Assembly: GCA_027067895.1 (NCBI GenBank)
Contig: JAMOUY010000187.1
Coordinates: 1 to 9,148, forward strand
Origin: Acidobacteriota bacterium
GTDB taxonomy: Bacteria > Acidobacteriota > Holophagae > Thermotomaculales > Thermotomaculaceae
Reading direction: 5' to 3'
Length of the DNA: 9,148 nucleotides
Both the position numbers and the translations under genes were made by a program. The notes beneath the pieces are model-generated. The model was given only the letters and a program-made list of their open reading frames with translations. It did not search any database and was not told the DNA's origin. Each line of letters starts with the position of its first letter. Position 1 is the first letter of the stretch. This document shows, in pieces, positions 1 to 6,680 of this stretch.

Positions 1-1145
1 CAGACGTTTCAGGCAAAAAGATTACCTTTTACGCCGATTTAGGCGGCAAAAGAATTACGAAAACCTTTGTATTAAAGGGAGATTACCTTTTAAATTTAAA
101 AATTGAGGGAATGGAAAATATGCTTGTCTCTTTGGGTGCAGGTTTAAATTCTTCCGAAAAAGCCGAAAGCAGATATTCAACTCAGGATGAAATAGCATAT
201 TGGTACGACGGGAAGGTTAGAAGAATTTCCAAGAAAAAAATAAAAAAAGAAAAAATACCTGTTGAGGCAAAATGGGTTGCGATAGAAAACAGATATTTTG
301 CAAAGATTTTCACCCCTGCCGACGGGTTTAGTAAAATTGAGCCTGAACTTTTCAATTACAAAGAAGGTGAAAAAGAATACTCTGTTTGCGCGGTAAGGGT
401 AGGAACGAAATCTTCTTTTGAAGGAGATTTTTACCTTGGCCCCAAAGAGTATGAAAGGCTTGGCGCTTTGGGCAAAACCTACAAAGAGTTGGTAAATTTC
501 GGTTGGTTCGGCGCTTTTGGAAAGTGGCTTTTTATACTTTTGAAGTGGATTAACAAATATGTAGGAAACTGGGGCTGGTCAATTGTTATTTTTACAATTT
601 TGGTTAGGGTTATTCTCTTTCCGTTAAATTCGGCCGGATTAAAATCTGCTCAAAAGATGAAAGAGTTGCAGCCCAAGGTTAAAGCCATTCAGGAAAAGTA
701 TAAAAAGTACGGCAACGACATGACAATGAAGGCAAAGATGAATCAGGAATTGCAGGAACTCTATAAAAAAGAAGGAGTTAATCCGTTAGGCGGATGCCTT
801 CCCATGCTTGTTCAAATCCCGATTTTCTTTGCAATCTATTCGCTGCTGTTGAATATTATTGATTTGAGAATGGCGCCTTGGATACTTTGGATTAAAGATT
901 TGTCCGCCCATGACCCTTACTTTGTGCTTCCTATTGCCATGGGAGTAACCCAGTTGATTGTTCAGTTAATGACGCCTGCCGCCGGTGACAAAAACCAACA
1001 GAGAATGATGCTTATAATGCCTGTTGTTATTACATTTGTGTTAATCTATGCCCCTGCGGGATTGCTTTTGTATTGGACAACCAACAATGTATTTCAGATT
1101 TTCCAGCAGTTAGTGCTGAATAAACAGATGAAAACGGCTTCATGA
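1..1145 (+). CDS. yidC: Membrane protein insertase YidC, 5'-truncated
   Basis: YidC/Oxa1-family insertase, which folds and inserts inner-membrane proteins alone or with SecYEG. The reading frame is open from the window's left edge (first full codon at 3), so the ATG at 111 is an internal Met and about 380 C-terminal residues are visible. Counting from that Met: the end of the periplasmic P1 beta-domain runs to a YLGPKEYERL motif (about 108-117), followed by an amphipathic segment, then a transmembrane helix (about 155-172) carrying the conserved groove arginine in TILVRVILFPL (R166, codon 606-608). Next come the basic cytoplasmic helical hairpin (about 175-222), the family motif NPLGGCLPMLVQIPIF (224-239) and further membrane helices ending at LLLYWTTNN. 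The short tail NKQMKTAS lacks a long basic extension. The P1 domain points to a diderm host. It is followed by jag after 9 bp, a standard pairing. Identification is secure; the N-terminal membrane segment lies outside the window. Confidence 0.97.
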   Translation, partial: DVSGKKITFYADLGGKRITKTFVLKGDYLLNLKIEGMENMLVSLGAGLNSSEKAESRYSTQDEIAYWYDGKVRRISKKKIKKEKIPVEAKWVAIENRYFAKIFTPADGFSKIEPELFNYKEGEKEYSVCAVRVGTKSSFEGDFYLGPKEYERLGALGKTYKELVNFGWFGAFGKWLFILLKWINKYVGNWGWSIVIFTILVRVILFPLNSAGLKSAQKMKELQPKVKAIQEKYKKYGNDMTMKAKMNQELQELYKKEGVNPLGGCLPMLVQIPIFFAIYSLLLNIIDLRMAPWILWIKDLSAHDPYFVLPIAMGVTQLIVQLMTPAAGDKNQQRMMLIMPVVITFVLIYAPAGLLLYWTTNNVFQIFQQLVLNKQMKTAS

Positions 1146-1151
1146 GAGGTG
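1146..1151 (+). promoter_or_regulatory. Shine-Dalgarno site of jag
   Basis: GAGGTG directly after the yidC stop codon is a good Shine-Dalgarno core, 3 nt before the ATG at 1155. It includes the in-frame GTG at 1149, which would otherwise extend the protein by two residues. Because that GTG is part of the ribosome binding site, I take ATG 1155 as the start. Confidence 0.6.
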
Positions 1152-1154
1152 AAT

Positions 1155-1802
1155 ATGAATTTGAGCAAAACTTTATTTTCGGGAAAAGATATTGACGAAG
1201 CTTTGGAAAAGGCTTCACTTTACTACAATGTAAATCCGGAATTGATACACTACACCGTTATAACCACGGATAATTCTCTTTTCAGCCCCCTTGCGGGAGA
1301 GGTTACAATAAGAATTGACTCAATTGGTAAATCAAGAAAAGGGAAAAAGCCCGACGGCGCACAAGAGGTTGAAAAAATTTTGAATGATTGGTTTAAAAAA
1401 GCGGGTTTTTCCGTTACGGCAAGTTTTTCAAGAATTAAGGACGGGATTGAGTTTGAAATTAAAGGCGACGACGAAGATTTATTTCTTGATGAAAACGGCG
1501 CATTGCTTGATTCTTTTCAGCATCTTTTAAATAAGGCTTTGGGAAGAAACGGCGGTTCAAAACCGGTTATTCTTGAATGCAGAAATTTTAGAGGCAACAG
1601 AATCAAGGAATTAAGGGAAATGGCGAGAAAGGCTGCCGAAAAGGTTAAAAGCCTTGGCAAACCCTATATTTTTTCCCCCATGAATCCTGCGGAGAGAAGA
1701 CAGATTCACATTACTTTGAAAGATGACAAACATGTTGCAACGGAAAGTTTGGGCAACGGATTTTTAAAGAAGATAAAGGTTTATTTGAAAAAGAGGAGAT
1801 GA
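1155..1802 (+). CDS. jag: Jag/KhpB RNA-binding protein (Jag-N, KH, R3H domains)
   Basis: 215 aa, three-domain Jag (KhpB/EloR) family protein; cytoplasmic, single-stranded RNA binding, almost always next to yidC. In Gram-positives the family affects cell elongation and division; its role in other phyla is less clear. Jag-N spans about 1-55 (GKDIDEALEKAS). A KH-like domain covers about 72-140, with the helix LLDSFQHLLNKAL (117-129). The R3H domain spans about 145-210: NFRGNRIKELREMARKAA, then MNPAERRQIH holding the R-x3-H pair (R181, H185), then the conserved ESLGNG. Oddity: the KH GXXG loop reads DENG (112-115) instead of the usual G-[KR]-x-G, so the first glycine and the basic residue are missing. 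The linker between Jag-N and KH is short. The start was chosen from the ribosome site at 1146-1151. The stop overlaps the mnmE start by 4 bp (ATGA), suggesting translational coupling. Confidence 0.92.
   Translation: MNLSKTLFSGKDIDEALEKASLYYNVNPELIHYTVITTDNSLFSPLAGEVTIRIDSIGKSRKGKKPDGAQEVEKILNDWFKKAGFSVTASFSRIKDGIEFEIKGDDEDLFLDENGALLDSFQHLLNKALGRNGGSKPVILECRNFRGNRIKELREMARKAAEKVKSLGKPYIFSPMNPAERRQIHITLKDDKHVATESLGNGFLKKIKVYLKKRR
1794..1798 (+). promoter_or_regulatory. Shine-Dalgarno of mnmE abutting its start codon
   Basis: AGGAG lies directly against the ATG at 1799 (0 nt spacer), much closer than the usual 5-9 nt. No alternative in-frame start precedes the conserved DTIVAIATPPGRG sequence. 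With the ATGA stop/start overlap, the likely mode is re-initiation by ribosomes finishing jag; this is inferred, not shown. Confidence 0.4.
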
Positions 1803-3133
1803 AAAACGAGTCTGATACCATTGTTGCCATAGCAACGCCCCCGGGAAGGGGAGGCGTTGGGATAGTAAGGGTTTCGGGAAGCAATTCCCGTTTAATCGGA
1901 GAAAAGTTTTTTAAAGCCAAGAGTCTTTCCTTTGAGCACGGAAAAATGTTTTTCGGCAAATATTCTGGAAGTGTTGAAGACACGGGATACTTGGTTTTTT
2001 TCAAATCCCCCTTTTCCTATACCGGCGAGGATACGGTTGAATTCCATCTTCACGGCTCGCCTTTTATTCTTAAATCGGTGATATCGGATATTGTTGAATC
2101 GGGACTTGCAAGGCTTGCCGGGCCGGGGGAATTTACAAAAAGAGCGCTTTTTAACGGAAAGGTAAACCTTATTGAGGCCGAAGCAATAAACACGGTGATT
2201 TCCGCCGAAAACTCATATCAGGCAAAGGTTTTGTCTTCCCTTTCTGGAAAACTTTCCGATTATATTTTATCTCTCAAATCAAAACTTGTTAGTTCAATAG
2301 CATTTTTAGAAGCTCAAATAGAATATCCGGAAGAAGAGGAAACAGAAAATGCTTTAAATGACACTATTCCTCTTGTTGAAGAAAGTGTTAATTCATTAAA
2401 AAAAGCGTTAAATTACTATGAGAAATCAAGATTTTTATTTAGAGGGGTGAAGGTTGTTATTGCGGGAAATCCCAACGTAGGCAAATCTTCTCTGTTAAAC
2501 GCAATTGCAGGTTTTGAACGGGCGATTGTTACCGATATTCCCGGGACAACAACGGATTCAATAGAGGTGGAAATAGAGTTTGACGGAATAAATTTTGTTT
2601 TTGTTGACACTGCCGGCATAAGGAAAAGCGAAGGCAAAATAGAAAAACTTGGAATAGAAAAAACCTATAAACAACTTGAAGAGGCAGATTTAATTTTGTA
2701 TTTGTTTGACCCTCTGCAATTGTCTGCCGAAAAAGAAAATTTTAATTTGCCCGAAGGTTTTGACAAATTTACGGATAAGGTTTTAAAGGTTTTAAATAAG
2801 GTTGATTTGAAAGATATTCCCTATTTTGAAGGAATTAAAATATCCGCAAAGGAAAATAGGGGAATTGACGGTTTGTTAAATAAAATAGGCTCATATTTTA
2901 AAAATAGGGATATTTCCGAAAATTTTCTTTTTTCCGACAGGCAATATTTCGCTTTAAAAGAGGCATTGTCAATACTTGAAGATTTTCTTGATTATGCAAA
3001 AGGCGATTTTTTCCCGGAAGTCGGGGCTTCCTTTTTGTCACATGCCATAGAAGTGCTTGAAGGAGTTGTGGGAGAGATAACTACCGACGATATTCTTGAC
3101 AGCGTTTTCGGAAACTTTTGTCTGGGGAAATAA
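1799..3133 (+). CDS. mnmE: tRNA uridine-5-carboxymethylaminomethyl GTPase MnmE
   Basis: 444 aa (E. coli about 454). With MnmG it forms the complex that adds (carboxymethyl)aminomethyl groups to C5 of wobble U34 in tRNAs reading split codon boxes, using a folate one-carbon unit, FAD/NADH and GTP hydrolysis. The N-terminal folate-binding domain begins DTIVAIATPPGRGGVGIVRVSG-like (6-27) and contains YTGEDTVEFHLHGSP (74-88). A helical domain surrounds the inserted G domain: P-loop GNPNVGKS (223-230), switch/K-loop GTTTDS (249-254), DTAG (270-273), NKVD (333-336) and SAK (349-351). The C-terminus is FCLGK, matching the family's C-(I/L/V)-G-K end with the conserved Cys at 441. All key motifs are intact. 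mnmG starts at the base after the stop codon, which suits obligate partners. Confidence 0.97.
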   Translation: MKNESDTIVAIATPPGRGGVGIVRVSGSNSRLIGEKFFKAKSLSFEHGKMFFGKYSGSVEDTGYLVFFKSPFSYTGEDTVEFHLHGSPFILKSVISDIVESGLARLAGPGEFTKRALFNGKVNLIEAEAINTVISAENSYQAKVLSSLSGKLSDYILSLKSKLVSSIAFLEAQIEYPEEEETENALNDTIPLVEESVNSLKKALNYYEKSRFLFRGVKVVIAGNPNVGKSSLLNAIAGFERAIVTDIPGTTTDSIEVEIEFDGINFVFVDTAGIRKSEGKIEKLGIEKTYKQLEEADLILYLFDPLQLSAEKENFNLPEGFDKFTDKVLKVLNKVDLKDIPYFEGIKISAKENRGIDGLLNKIGSYFKNRDISENFLFSDRQYFALKEALSILEDFLDYAKGDFFPEVGASFLSHAIEVLEGVVGEITTDDILDSVFGNFCLGK

Positions 3134-4981
3134 ATGGTTGAGTTTGACGTTGTTGTGATAGGTGCTGGTCATGCCGGATGCGAGGCAGGCTATGCAACTG
3201 CAAAATTAGGCTATAAAACCTGTCTTTTAACAATTAACCTTGACGTTGTAGGGCAGATGTCCTGCAACCCTGCCATAGGCGGACTTGCAAAAGGGCATAT
3301 AGTAAGAGAGATTGATGCACTTGGCGGGCTGATGGCCAAAATTATTGACAAAACAGGCATTCAATTCAGAGTGTTAAACAAAAGTAGAGGCCCCGCCGTA
3401 CAATCGCCGAGGGCACAGGCCGATAAGGTTATGTATAGAATTGAAATGAGAAAAACCCTTGAAGAGACAGAAAACCTTTTTTTAATTCAGGATATAGCGC
3501 AGGAGATTGTTGTTAAAAACGCCAAGGTTGAGGGGGTTATGCTCGAATCGGGAAACTTTATTAAATGTCAAAAAGTTATTGTCTCAACAGGCACTTTTTT
3601 AGGCGGTAAAATTTTTATAGGCGACAAATGCTATCCTGCCGGAAGGACAAACGAAATTCCTTCTTTAACCCTTGCGGATAATTTGAAAGACTTGGGTTTT
3701 AAACTTACAAGGTTTAAGACAGGTACCCCCGCAAGGGTGCACAGAGATTCTATTGATTTTTCAAAAATGGAAAGGCAGGACGGAGACGAACCGCCATTTT
3801 TCTTTTCTTTTGACCCCCCTGAAAGAAAGGTTGAGCAAGTGCCATGTTATCTGACTTATACCAATGAAAAAACCCATGAGATAATTTTTAAAAACATTCA
3901 CCGCTCATCTCTGTTTTCCGGTTTGATTCAAGGAGTCGGCCCGAGATACTGCCCGTCAATTGAGGATAAGTTGAAAAAGTTTCCCGACAGGGAAAGGCAT
4001 CAGGTTTTTCTTGAACCGGAATCAAGGTTTACTGTGGAGTATTACGTAAATGGAGTATCAACGTCGCTTCCTGTTGAGGTTCAGTATGAGTATTTAAGAA
4101 CGATTAAAGGGCTGGAAAATGTTGAAATTTTGCGCCCGGGATACGCAATTGAATACTTTTCCATTGACCCTTTAACTTTAAAAGTAAGCCTTGAATCCAA
4201 AGAAATAGAAGGGCTTTATTTTGCAGGCCAAATCAACGGGACTTCCGGATATGAAGAAGCCGCAGGGCAAGGGTTAATTGCCGGTATAAACGCCGCATTG
4301 TCTTTAAGAGGCGAGGAGCCTGTTGTTTTGGGAAGAGACCAAGCCTATATCGGAGTAATGATAGACGACTTGATAACAAAAGGCGTTGACGAGCCTTACA
4401 GAATGTTTACTTCAAGGAGCGAATATAGGCTTTTGCTTGACCACTATACGGCGGATAAGAGGCTTATGCCTATCGGGCACAGAGTGGGGCTTGTTTCTGA
4501 TGAAAGATATGCAAAAATGTTAAAAAAATATGAAACAATTGAAAAATACTGCAAAGAGGTTTTGCCTCTTTCTCTTAAAAAAGTTTTAACCGAAGGCTTT
4601 TTCAAGGTTTTTTCGGAAATTGACAAAGGAAAGACGCCGACCTTTGAAAAATTGTTAAAAAGACCCGATATTTCTTTTGAAAAAATAAAGCCGTATTTAA
4701 AGGAAGACTACAACACCTCTTATTTTATAGAAGTTGAAACTACGGTTAAATATAAAGGATATGTTGATAGAGAGTTAAAGAGGGTTAAAAAGACAAAAAA
4801 TCTTGAAAAAATAAAAATTCCGGAAAATTTTAATTACAACATATCTGGATTATCCCGAGAGGTAAGGGAGAAGCTGGAAAGAGTCAAACCTCAAAACCTT
4901 GCACAGGCGTCAAGAATACCCGGAGTTACACCGGCATCAATTTCTATAATTTACCTTGCTTTGACAAAGAAAAAGAGATGA
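3134..4981 (+). CDS. mnmG: tRNA uridine-5-carboxymethylaminomethyl FAD enzyme MnmG (GidA)
   Basis: 615 aa (E. coli 629), FAD/NADH-dependent partner of MnmE in wobble-uridine modification. Visible motifs: dinucleotide-binding VVIGAGHAGCEAG (7-19); MSCNPAIGGLAKG (42-54); SRGPAVQSPRAQADK (84-98); ATPase-like/FAD contact LTRFKTGTPARV (191-202); RYCPSIEDK with conserved Cys 273; the second FAD motif LYFAGQINGTSGYEEAAGQG (361-380); MFTSRSEYRLLL (424-435); and the C-terminal helical domain ending PGVTPASISIIYLAL (about 596-610). One unusual patch follows SEYRLLL: it reads DHYTADKRL where most homologues have R-x-DNAD-x-RL. The ATG abuts the mnmE stop; a GGGGA ribosome site (3124-3128) lies within codons for the CLGK terminus of MnmE. 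The next gene is parA; rsmG is not in its common position. Confidence 0.97.
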   Translation: MVEFDVVVIGAGHAGCEAGYATAKLGYKTCLLTINLDVVGQMSCNPAIGGLAKGHIVREIDALGGLMAKIIDKTGIQFRVLNKSRGPAVQSPRAQADKVMYRIEMRKTLEETENLFLIQDIAQEIVVKNAKVEGVMLESGNFIKCQKVIVSTGTFLGGKIFIGDKCYPAGRTNEIPSLTLADNLKDLGFKLTRFKTGTPARVHRDSIDFSKMERQDGDEPPFFFSFDPPERKVEQVPCYLTYTNEKTHEIIFKNIHRSSLFSGLIQGVGPRYCPSIEDKLKKFPDRERHQVFLEPESRFTVEYYVNGVSTSLPVEVQYEYLRTIKGLENVEILRPGYAIEYFSIDPLTLKVSLESKEIEGLYFAGQINGTSGYEEAAGQGLIAGINAALSLRGEEPVVLGRDQAYIGVMIDDLITKGVDEPYRMFTSRSEYRLLLDHYTADKRLMPIGHRVGLVSDERYAKMLKKYETIEKYCKEVLPLSLKKVLTEGFFKVFSEIDKGKTPTFEKLLKRPDISFEKIKPYLKEDYNTSYFIEVETTVKYKGYVDRELKRVKKTKNLEKIKIPENFNYNISGLSREVREKLERVKPQNLAQASRIPGVTPASISIIYLALTKKKR

Positions 4982-4983
4982 TT

Positions 4984-4999
4984 TGTTCCACATAGAACA
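4984..4999. promoter_or_regulatory. Second, degenerate parS-like site
   Basis: TGTTCCACATAGAACA has perfect 5-bp outer arms (TGTTC/GAACA) like parS, but its core CACATA differs at two positions from CACGTG. It begins 2 bp after the mnmG stop codon. Its centre (4991/4992) lies 31 bp from the centre of the strong site, about three helical turns, so both would face the same side of the DNA. It may be a weak ParB site or a decayed copy. Confidence 0.5.
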
Positions 5000-5008
5000 A
5001 ACAACAAA

Positions 5009-5039
5009 AAAGAAAGTTCCACGTGGAACACCTTTCTTT
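5009..5039. repeat. Imperfect inverted repeat enclosing parS
   Basis: Outside the parS palindrome, AAAGAAAG (5009-5016) is exactly complementary to CTTTCTTT (5032-5039). As RNA this gives an 8-bp outer stem, then TTCC/GGAA closed by an ACGT loop, with a three-base bulge CAC (5029-5031) on the right arm only. The symmetry of this locus is therefore longer than ParB needs. Confidence 0.65.
5015..5030. promoter_or_regulatory. parS centromere site (ParB binding palindrome)
   Basis: AGTTCCACGTGGAACA contains a perfect 14-bp palindrome (5016-5029) with the CACGTG core. The general bacterial parS is TGTTTCACGTGAAACA; this version has C/G at the symmetrical fifth and twelfth positions and A at the first. 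It sits 12 bp upstream of the proposed -35 of parA and 48 bp upstream of its ATG, next to the genes for its own binding protein and ATPase. It would load ParB clamps for chromosome segregation and could let ParB repress or tune parAB. Confidence 0.88.
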
Positions 5040-5041
5040 CC

Positions 5042-5070
5042 TTTACTGCTTTTTCTTTTTGTGATAAATT
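5042..5070 (+). promoter_or_regulatory. Candidate sigma70-type promoter of parA, predicting a leaderless mRNA
   Basis: TTTACT (5042-5047, -35, 4/6 to consensus), a 17-bp spacer, then TAAATT (5065-5070, -10, 4/6) preceded by TGA (5062-5064), giving an extended -10. Transcription would start about 6-8 bp downstream, at 5076-5078, i.e. on or just before the parA ATG. No Shine-Dalgarno sequence precedes that ATG, which fits a leaderless message. ParB bound at 5015-5030 would lie just upstream of the polymerase. Confidence 0.5.
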
Positions 5071-5077
5071 ATGTGCT

Positions 5078-5854
5078 ATGGGCAAGATAATAGCGATAAC
5101 AAACCAAAAAGGCGGAGTGGGAAAAACAACCACGGCGGTTAACCTCGCCGCTTCGGTGGCGGTTGCCGAAAAAAAAGTGCTTCTTGTTGATTTTGACCCT
5201 CAATCCAACTCTACAAGCGGAGTGGGAATAGATAAAGATACGGTTGAGAACAATATTTACAAAGTTCTTGCCGGAGATATTGAAATAGAAGATGCTATTT
5301 GTGATACCCCTCTTGCTTTTTTGAAAATAATCCCGGCAAGCAGGGATTTGGCAGGTGCCGAAATTGAGCTTGTTTCCCAGATAGGAAGGGAGTTTTTCCT
5401 TAAAAACGCATTGCTAAAAATAAAGGACAGTTTTGATTTTATTTTTATAGATTGCCCTCCATCTCTGGGACTTTTAACCGTTAATGCTTTGTGTGCGTCT
5501 GATTCGGTTATTATCCCTATCCAATGCGAATACTTTGCCCTTGAAGGAGTTTCGGACTTAATAAGGACTATTGATTTAATAAAATCAAGTGTTAATCCGT
5601 CTCTTGAAATAGAAGGCGTGCTTCTTACTATGTTTGACGACAGGACAAACTTATCCAAACAGGTTGTTGAGGAGATAAGGTCATACTTTAAAGATAAAGT
5701 TTTTGAAACGGTAATACCGCGAAATGTTAGGCTTGGCGAGGCGCCGAGTTTCGGGCTTCCCGTTTTGCTTTACGAAATAAAATCAAAGGGCGCTCAGTCC
5801 TATTTAAAACTTGCAAAGGAATTGTTGGAATATGAAGAGAAAAGCGTTAGGTAA
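5078..5854 (+). CDS. parA: Chromosome partitioning ATPase ParA (Soj)
   Basis: 258 aa, typical of chromosomal ParA/Soj. It is a deviant-Walker ATPase that binds DNA non-specifically as an ATP dimer; ParB stimulates hydrolysis, moving ParB-parS complexes and so separating origins. Visible: deviant Walker A KGGVGKTT (11-18, signature lysine K11), A' motif VDFDPQSNS (37-45, D40), Walker B FIDCPPSLG (123-131, D125), and VIPRNVRLGEAPSFGLPV (212-229), the hallmark of chromosomal rather than plasmid ParA. There is no N-terminal HTH extension, which argues against a type Ia plasmid protein that acts as its own repressor. The ATG at 5078 is the only start fitting the family N-terminus; it lacks a ribosome site. 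It is preceded by parS and a promoter candidate and overlaps parB by 23 bp. Alternative MinD identity is excluded by motifs and neighbours. Confidence 0.96.
   Translation: MGKIIAITNQKGGVGKTTTAVNLAASVAVAEKKVLLVDFDPQSNSTSGVGIDKDTVENNIYKVLAGDIEIEDAICDTPLAFLKIIPASRDLAGAEIELVSQIGREFFLKNALLKIKDSFDFIFIDCPPSLGLLTVNALCASDSVIIPIQCEYFALEGVSDLIRTIDLIKSSVNPSLEIEGVLLTMFDDRTNLSKQVVEEIRSYFKDKVFETVIPRNVRLGEAPSFGLPVLLYEIKSKGAQSYLKLAKELLEYEEKSVR
5815..5820 (+). promoter_or_regulatory. Shine-Dalgarno site deciding the parB start
   Basis: AAAGGA, 11 nt before the ATG at 5832. An in-frame TTG at 5811 would add MQRNCWN, which is unlike ParB N-termini and would destroy this site, whereas ATG 5832 gives MKRKALGKGLKSLIP, the normal family start. 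Confidence 0.55.
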
Positions 5855-6680
5855 GGGTTTGAAATCCCTTATTCCCACCGATGTGGGAAGGAAAAACGAA
5901 ACGGATAGGGTTGTTGAAATTGATATTTCTTTTATCAAACCTTCAAAGTATCAGCCGAGAAGAAAATTTGACGATGAAAAACTGAGAGAATTGTCAGAAT
6001 CTATAAAGAATTCAGGTTTAATACAGCCTATTGTTGTGGCAAAAGAAGGAGAAAACAGTTATTCAATAATTGCTGGGGAGAGAAGATGGCGTGCCGCTCA
6101 GATGGCTGGTTTTAAGAAAATTCCGGCAATTGTTAAGGATATTGATGAAGTTAAAAAAGCGGAATTTGCCATTATTGAAAACATTCAAAGGGAAAATTTG
6201 AATCCCGTTGAAGAGGCTTATGCCTATAAAACCTTGCTTGAAAAATTTAAAATAACACAGGAAGACCTTGCTCAGAGACTTGGTAAAAAAAGGTCTTCAA
6301 TAGCAAATACAATCAGAATCTTAAATCTTCCCCAAAATGTTTTGGATATGATTGAGGACGGGGCTATTTCCCTTGGGCATGCAAAAGTTTTGTTGGGATT
6401 GAAAGACGAAAACTTGATTTTAAAACTTGCAAAAGAAGTTGCGGAGAAGGGTTTAAGCGTAAGAAGTCTTGAAAAAAGAATAAATTCCCTTTCGGAAGAA
6501 AACAAAAAAAAGCAGGAAAAAGACATTTTTCTTGACGATGCATCTGAAAAACTTACCAAGGCCTTGGGGACAAAGGTTCAAATAAAAGGCTCTCAGGACA
6601 AAGGAAGCATTGTGATAAAGTATCACTCAAAAGAGCAATTGCAGGCTCTTTTTGATTATCTTAAAAGAGGTGCAAAATGA
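5832..6680 (+). CDS. parB: Chromosome partitioning protein ParB (CTP-dependent parS clamp)
   Basis: 282 aa, usual chromosomal length. ParB binds parS, hydrolyses CTP to close into a sliding clamp, spreads on flanking DNA, loads SMC and stimulates ParA. Domains in order: N-terminal ParA-contact peptide LGKGLKSLIP (6-15); ParB/Srx CTP-binding domain with QPRRKF (41-46), GERRWRAA (82-89) and ENIQRENLNPVEEA (116-129), all intact; HTH ITQEDLAQRLGKKRSSIAN (141-159) for parS; a charged linker rich in E/K (about 218-231); and a C-terminal dimerisation domain (about 232-282). The start at 5832 lies inside the end of parA (23-bp overlap). The parS palindrome at 5015-5030 is its evident target. The stop overlaps the bactofilin start by 4 bp (ATGA), implying coupled synthesis. 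Confidence 0.96.
   Translation: MKRKALGKGLKSLIPTDVGRKNETDRVVEIDISFIKPSKYQPRRKFDDEKLRELSESIKNSGLIQPIVVAKEGENSYSIIAGERRWRAAQMAGFKKIPAIVKDIDEVKKAEFAIIENIQRENLNPVEEAYAYKTLLEKFKITQEDLAQRLGKKRSSIANTIRILNLPQNVLDMIEDGAISLGHAKVLLGLKDENLILKLAKEVAEKGLSVRSLEKRINSLSEENKKKQEKDIFLDDASEKLTKALGTKVQIKGSQDKGSIVIKYHSKEQLQALFDYLKRGAK

Larger units (their letters stand above)
5009..5060 (+). terminator. Possible transcription terminator of the yidC-mnmG unit
   Basis: The parS-containing hairpin (5009-5039) is followed by pyrimidine-rich DNA with T runs (5051-5054, 5056-5060). The best T run is about 11 bp beyond the stem and the outer stem is mostly A-T, so it is a weak Rho-independent candidate. On the minus strand the hairpin is followed at once by a TTTCTTTTTTG run, so it may act more readily on antisense transcripts. 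It is inferred from position between two probable operons. Confidence 0.3.

Noticed and set aside
111..1145. YidC starting at the ATG at 111
   Set aside because: The same frame is open to the left edge and encodes more of the YidC periplasmic domain, so this Met is internal.
1149..1151. GTG start for jag two codons upstream
   Set aside because: It lies within the Shine-Dalgarno sequence GAGGTG; ATG 1155 is better placed.
5071..5142. Short ORF from ATG 5071 overlapping the parA start in another frame
   Set aside because: 23 codons with no ribosome site, no recognisable product, and wholly explained as out-of-frame reading of parA.
5257..5658. 133-codon minus-strand open frame inside parA
   Set aside because: Antisense to a conserved ATPase gene, low-complexity translation, no ribosome site or family motif.
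5811..5831. TTG start for parB adding seven residues
   Set aside because: The extension is unlike ParB N-termini and covers the ribosome site of ATG 5832.
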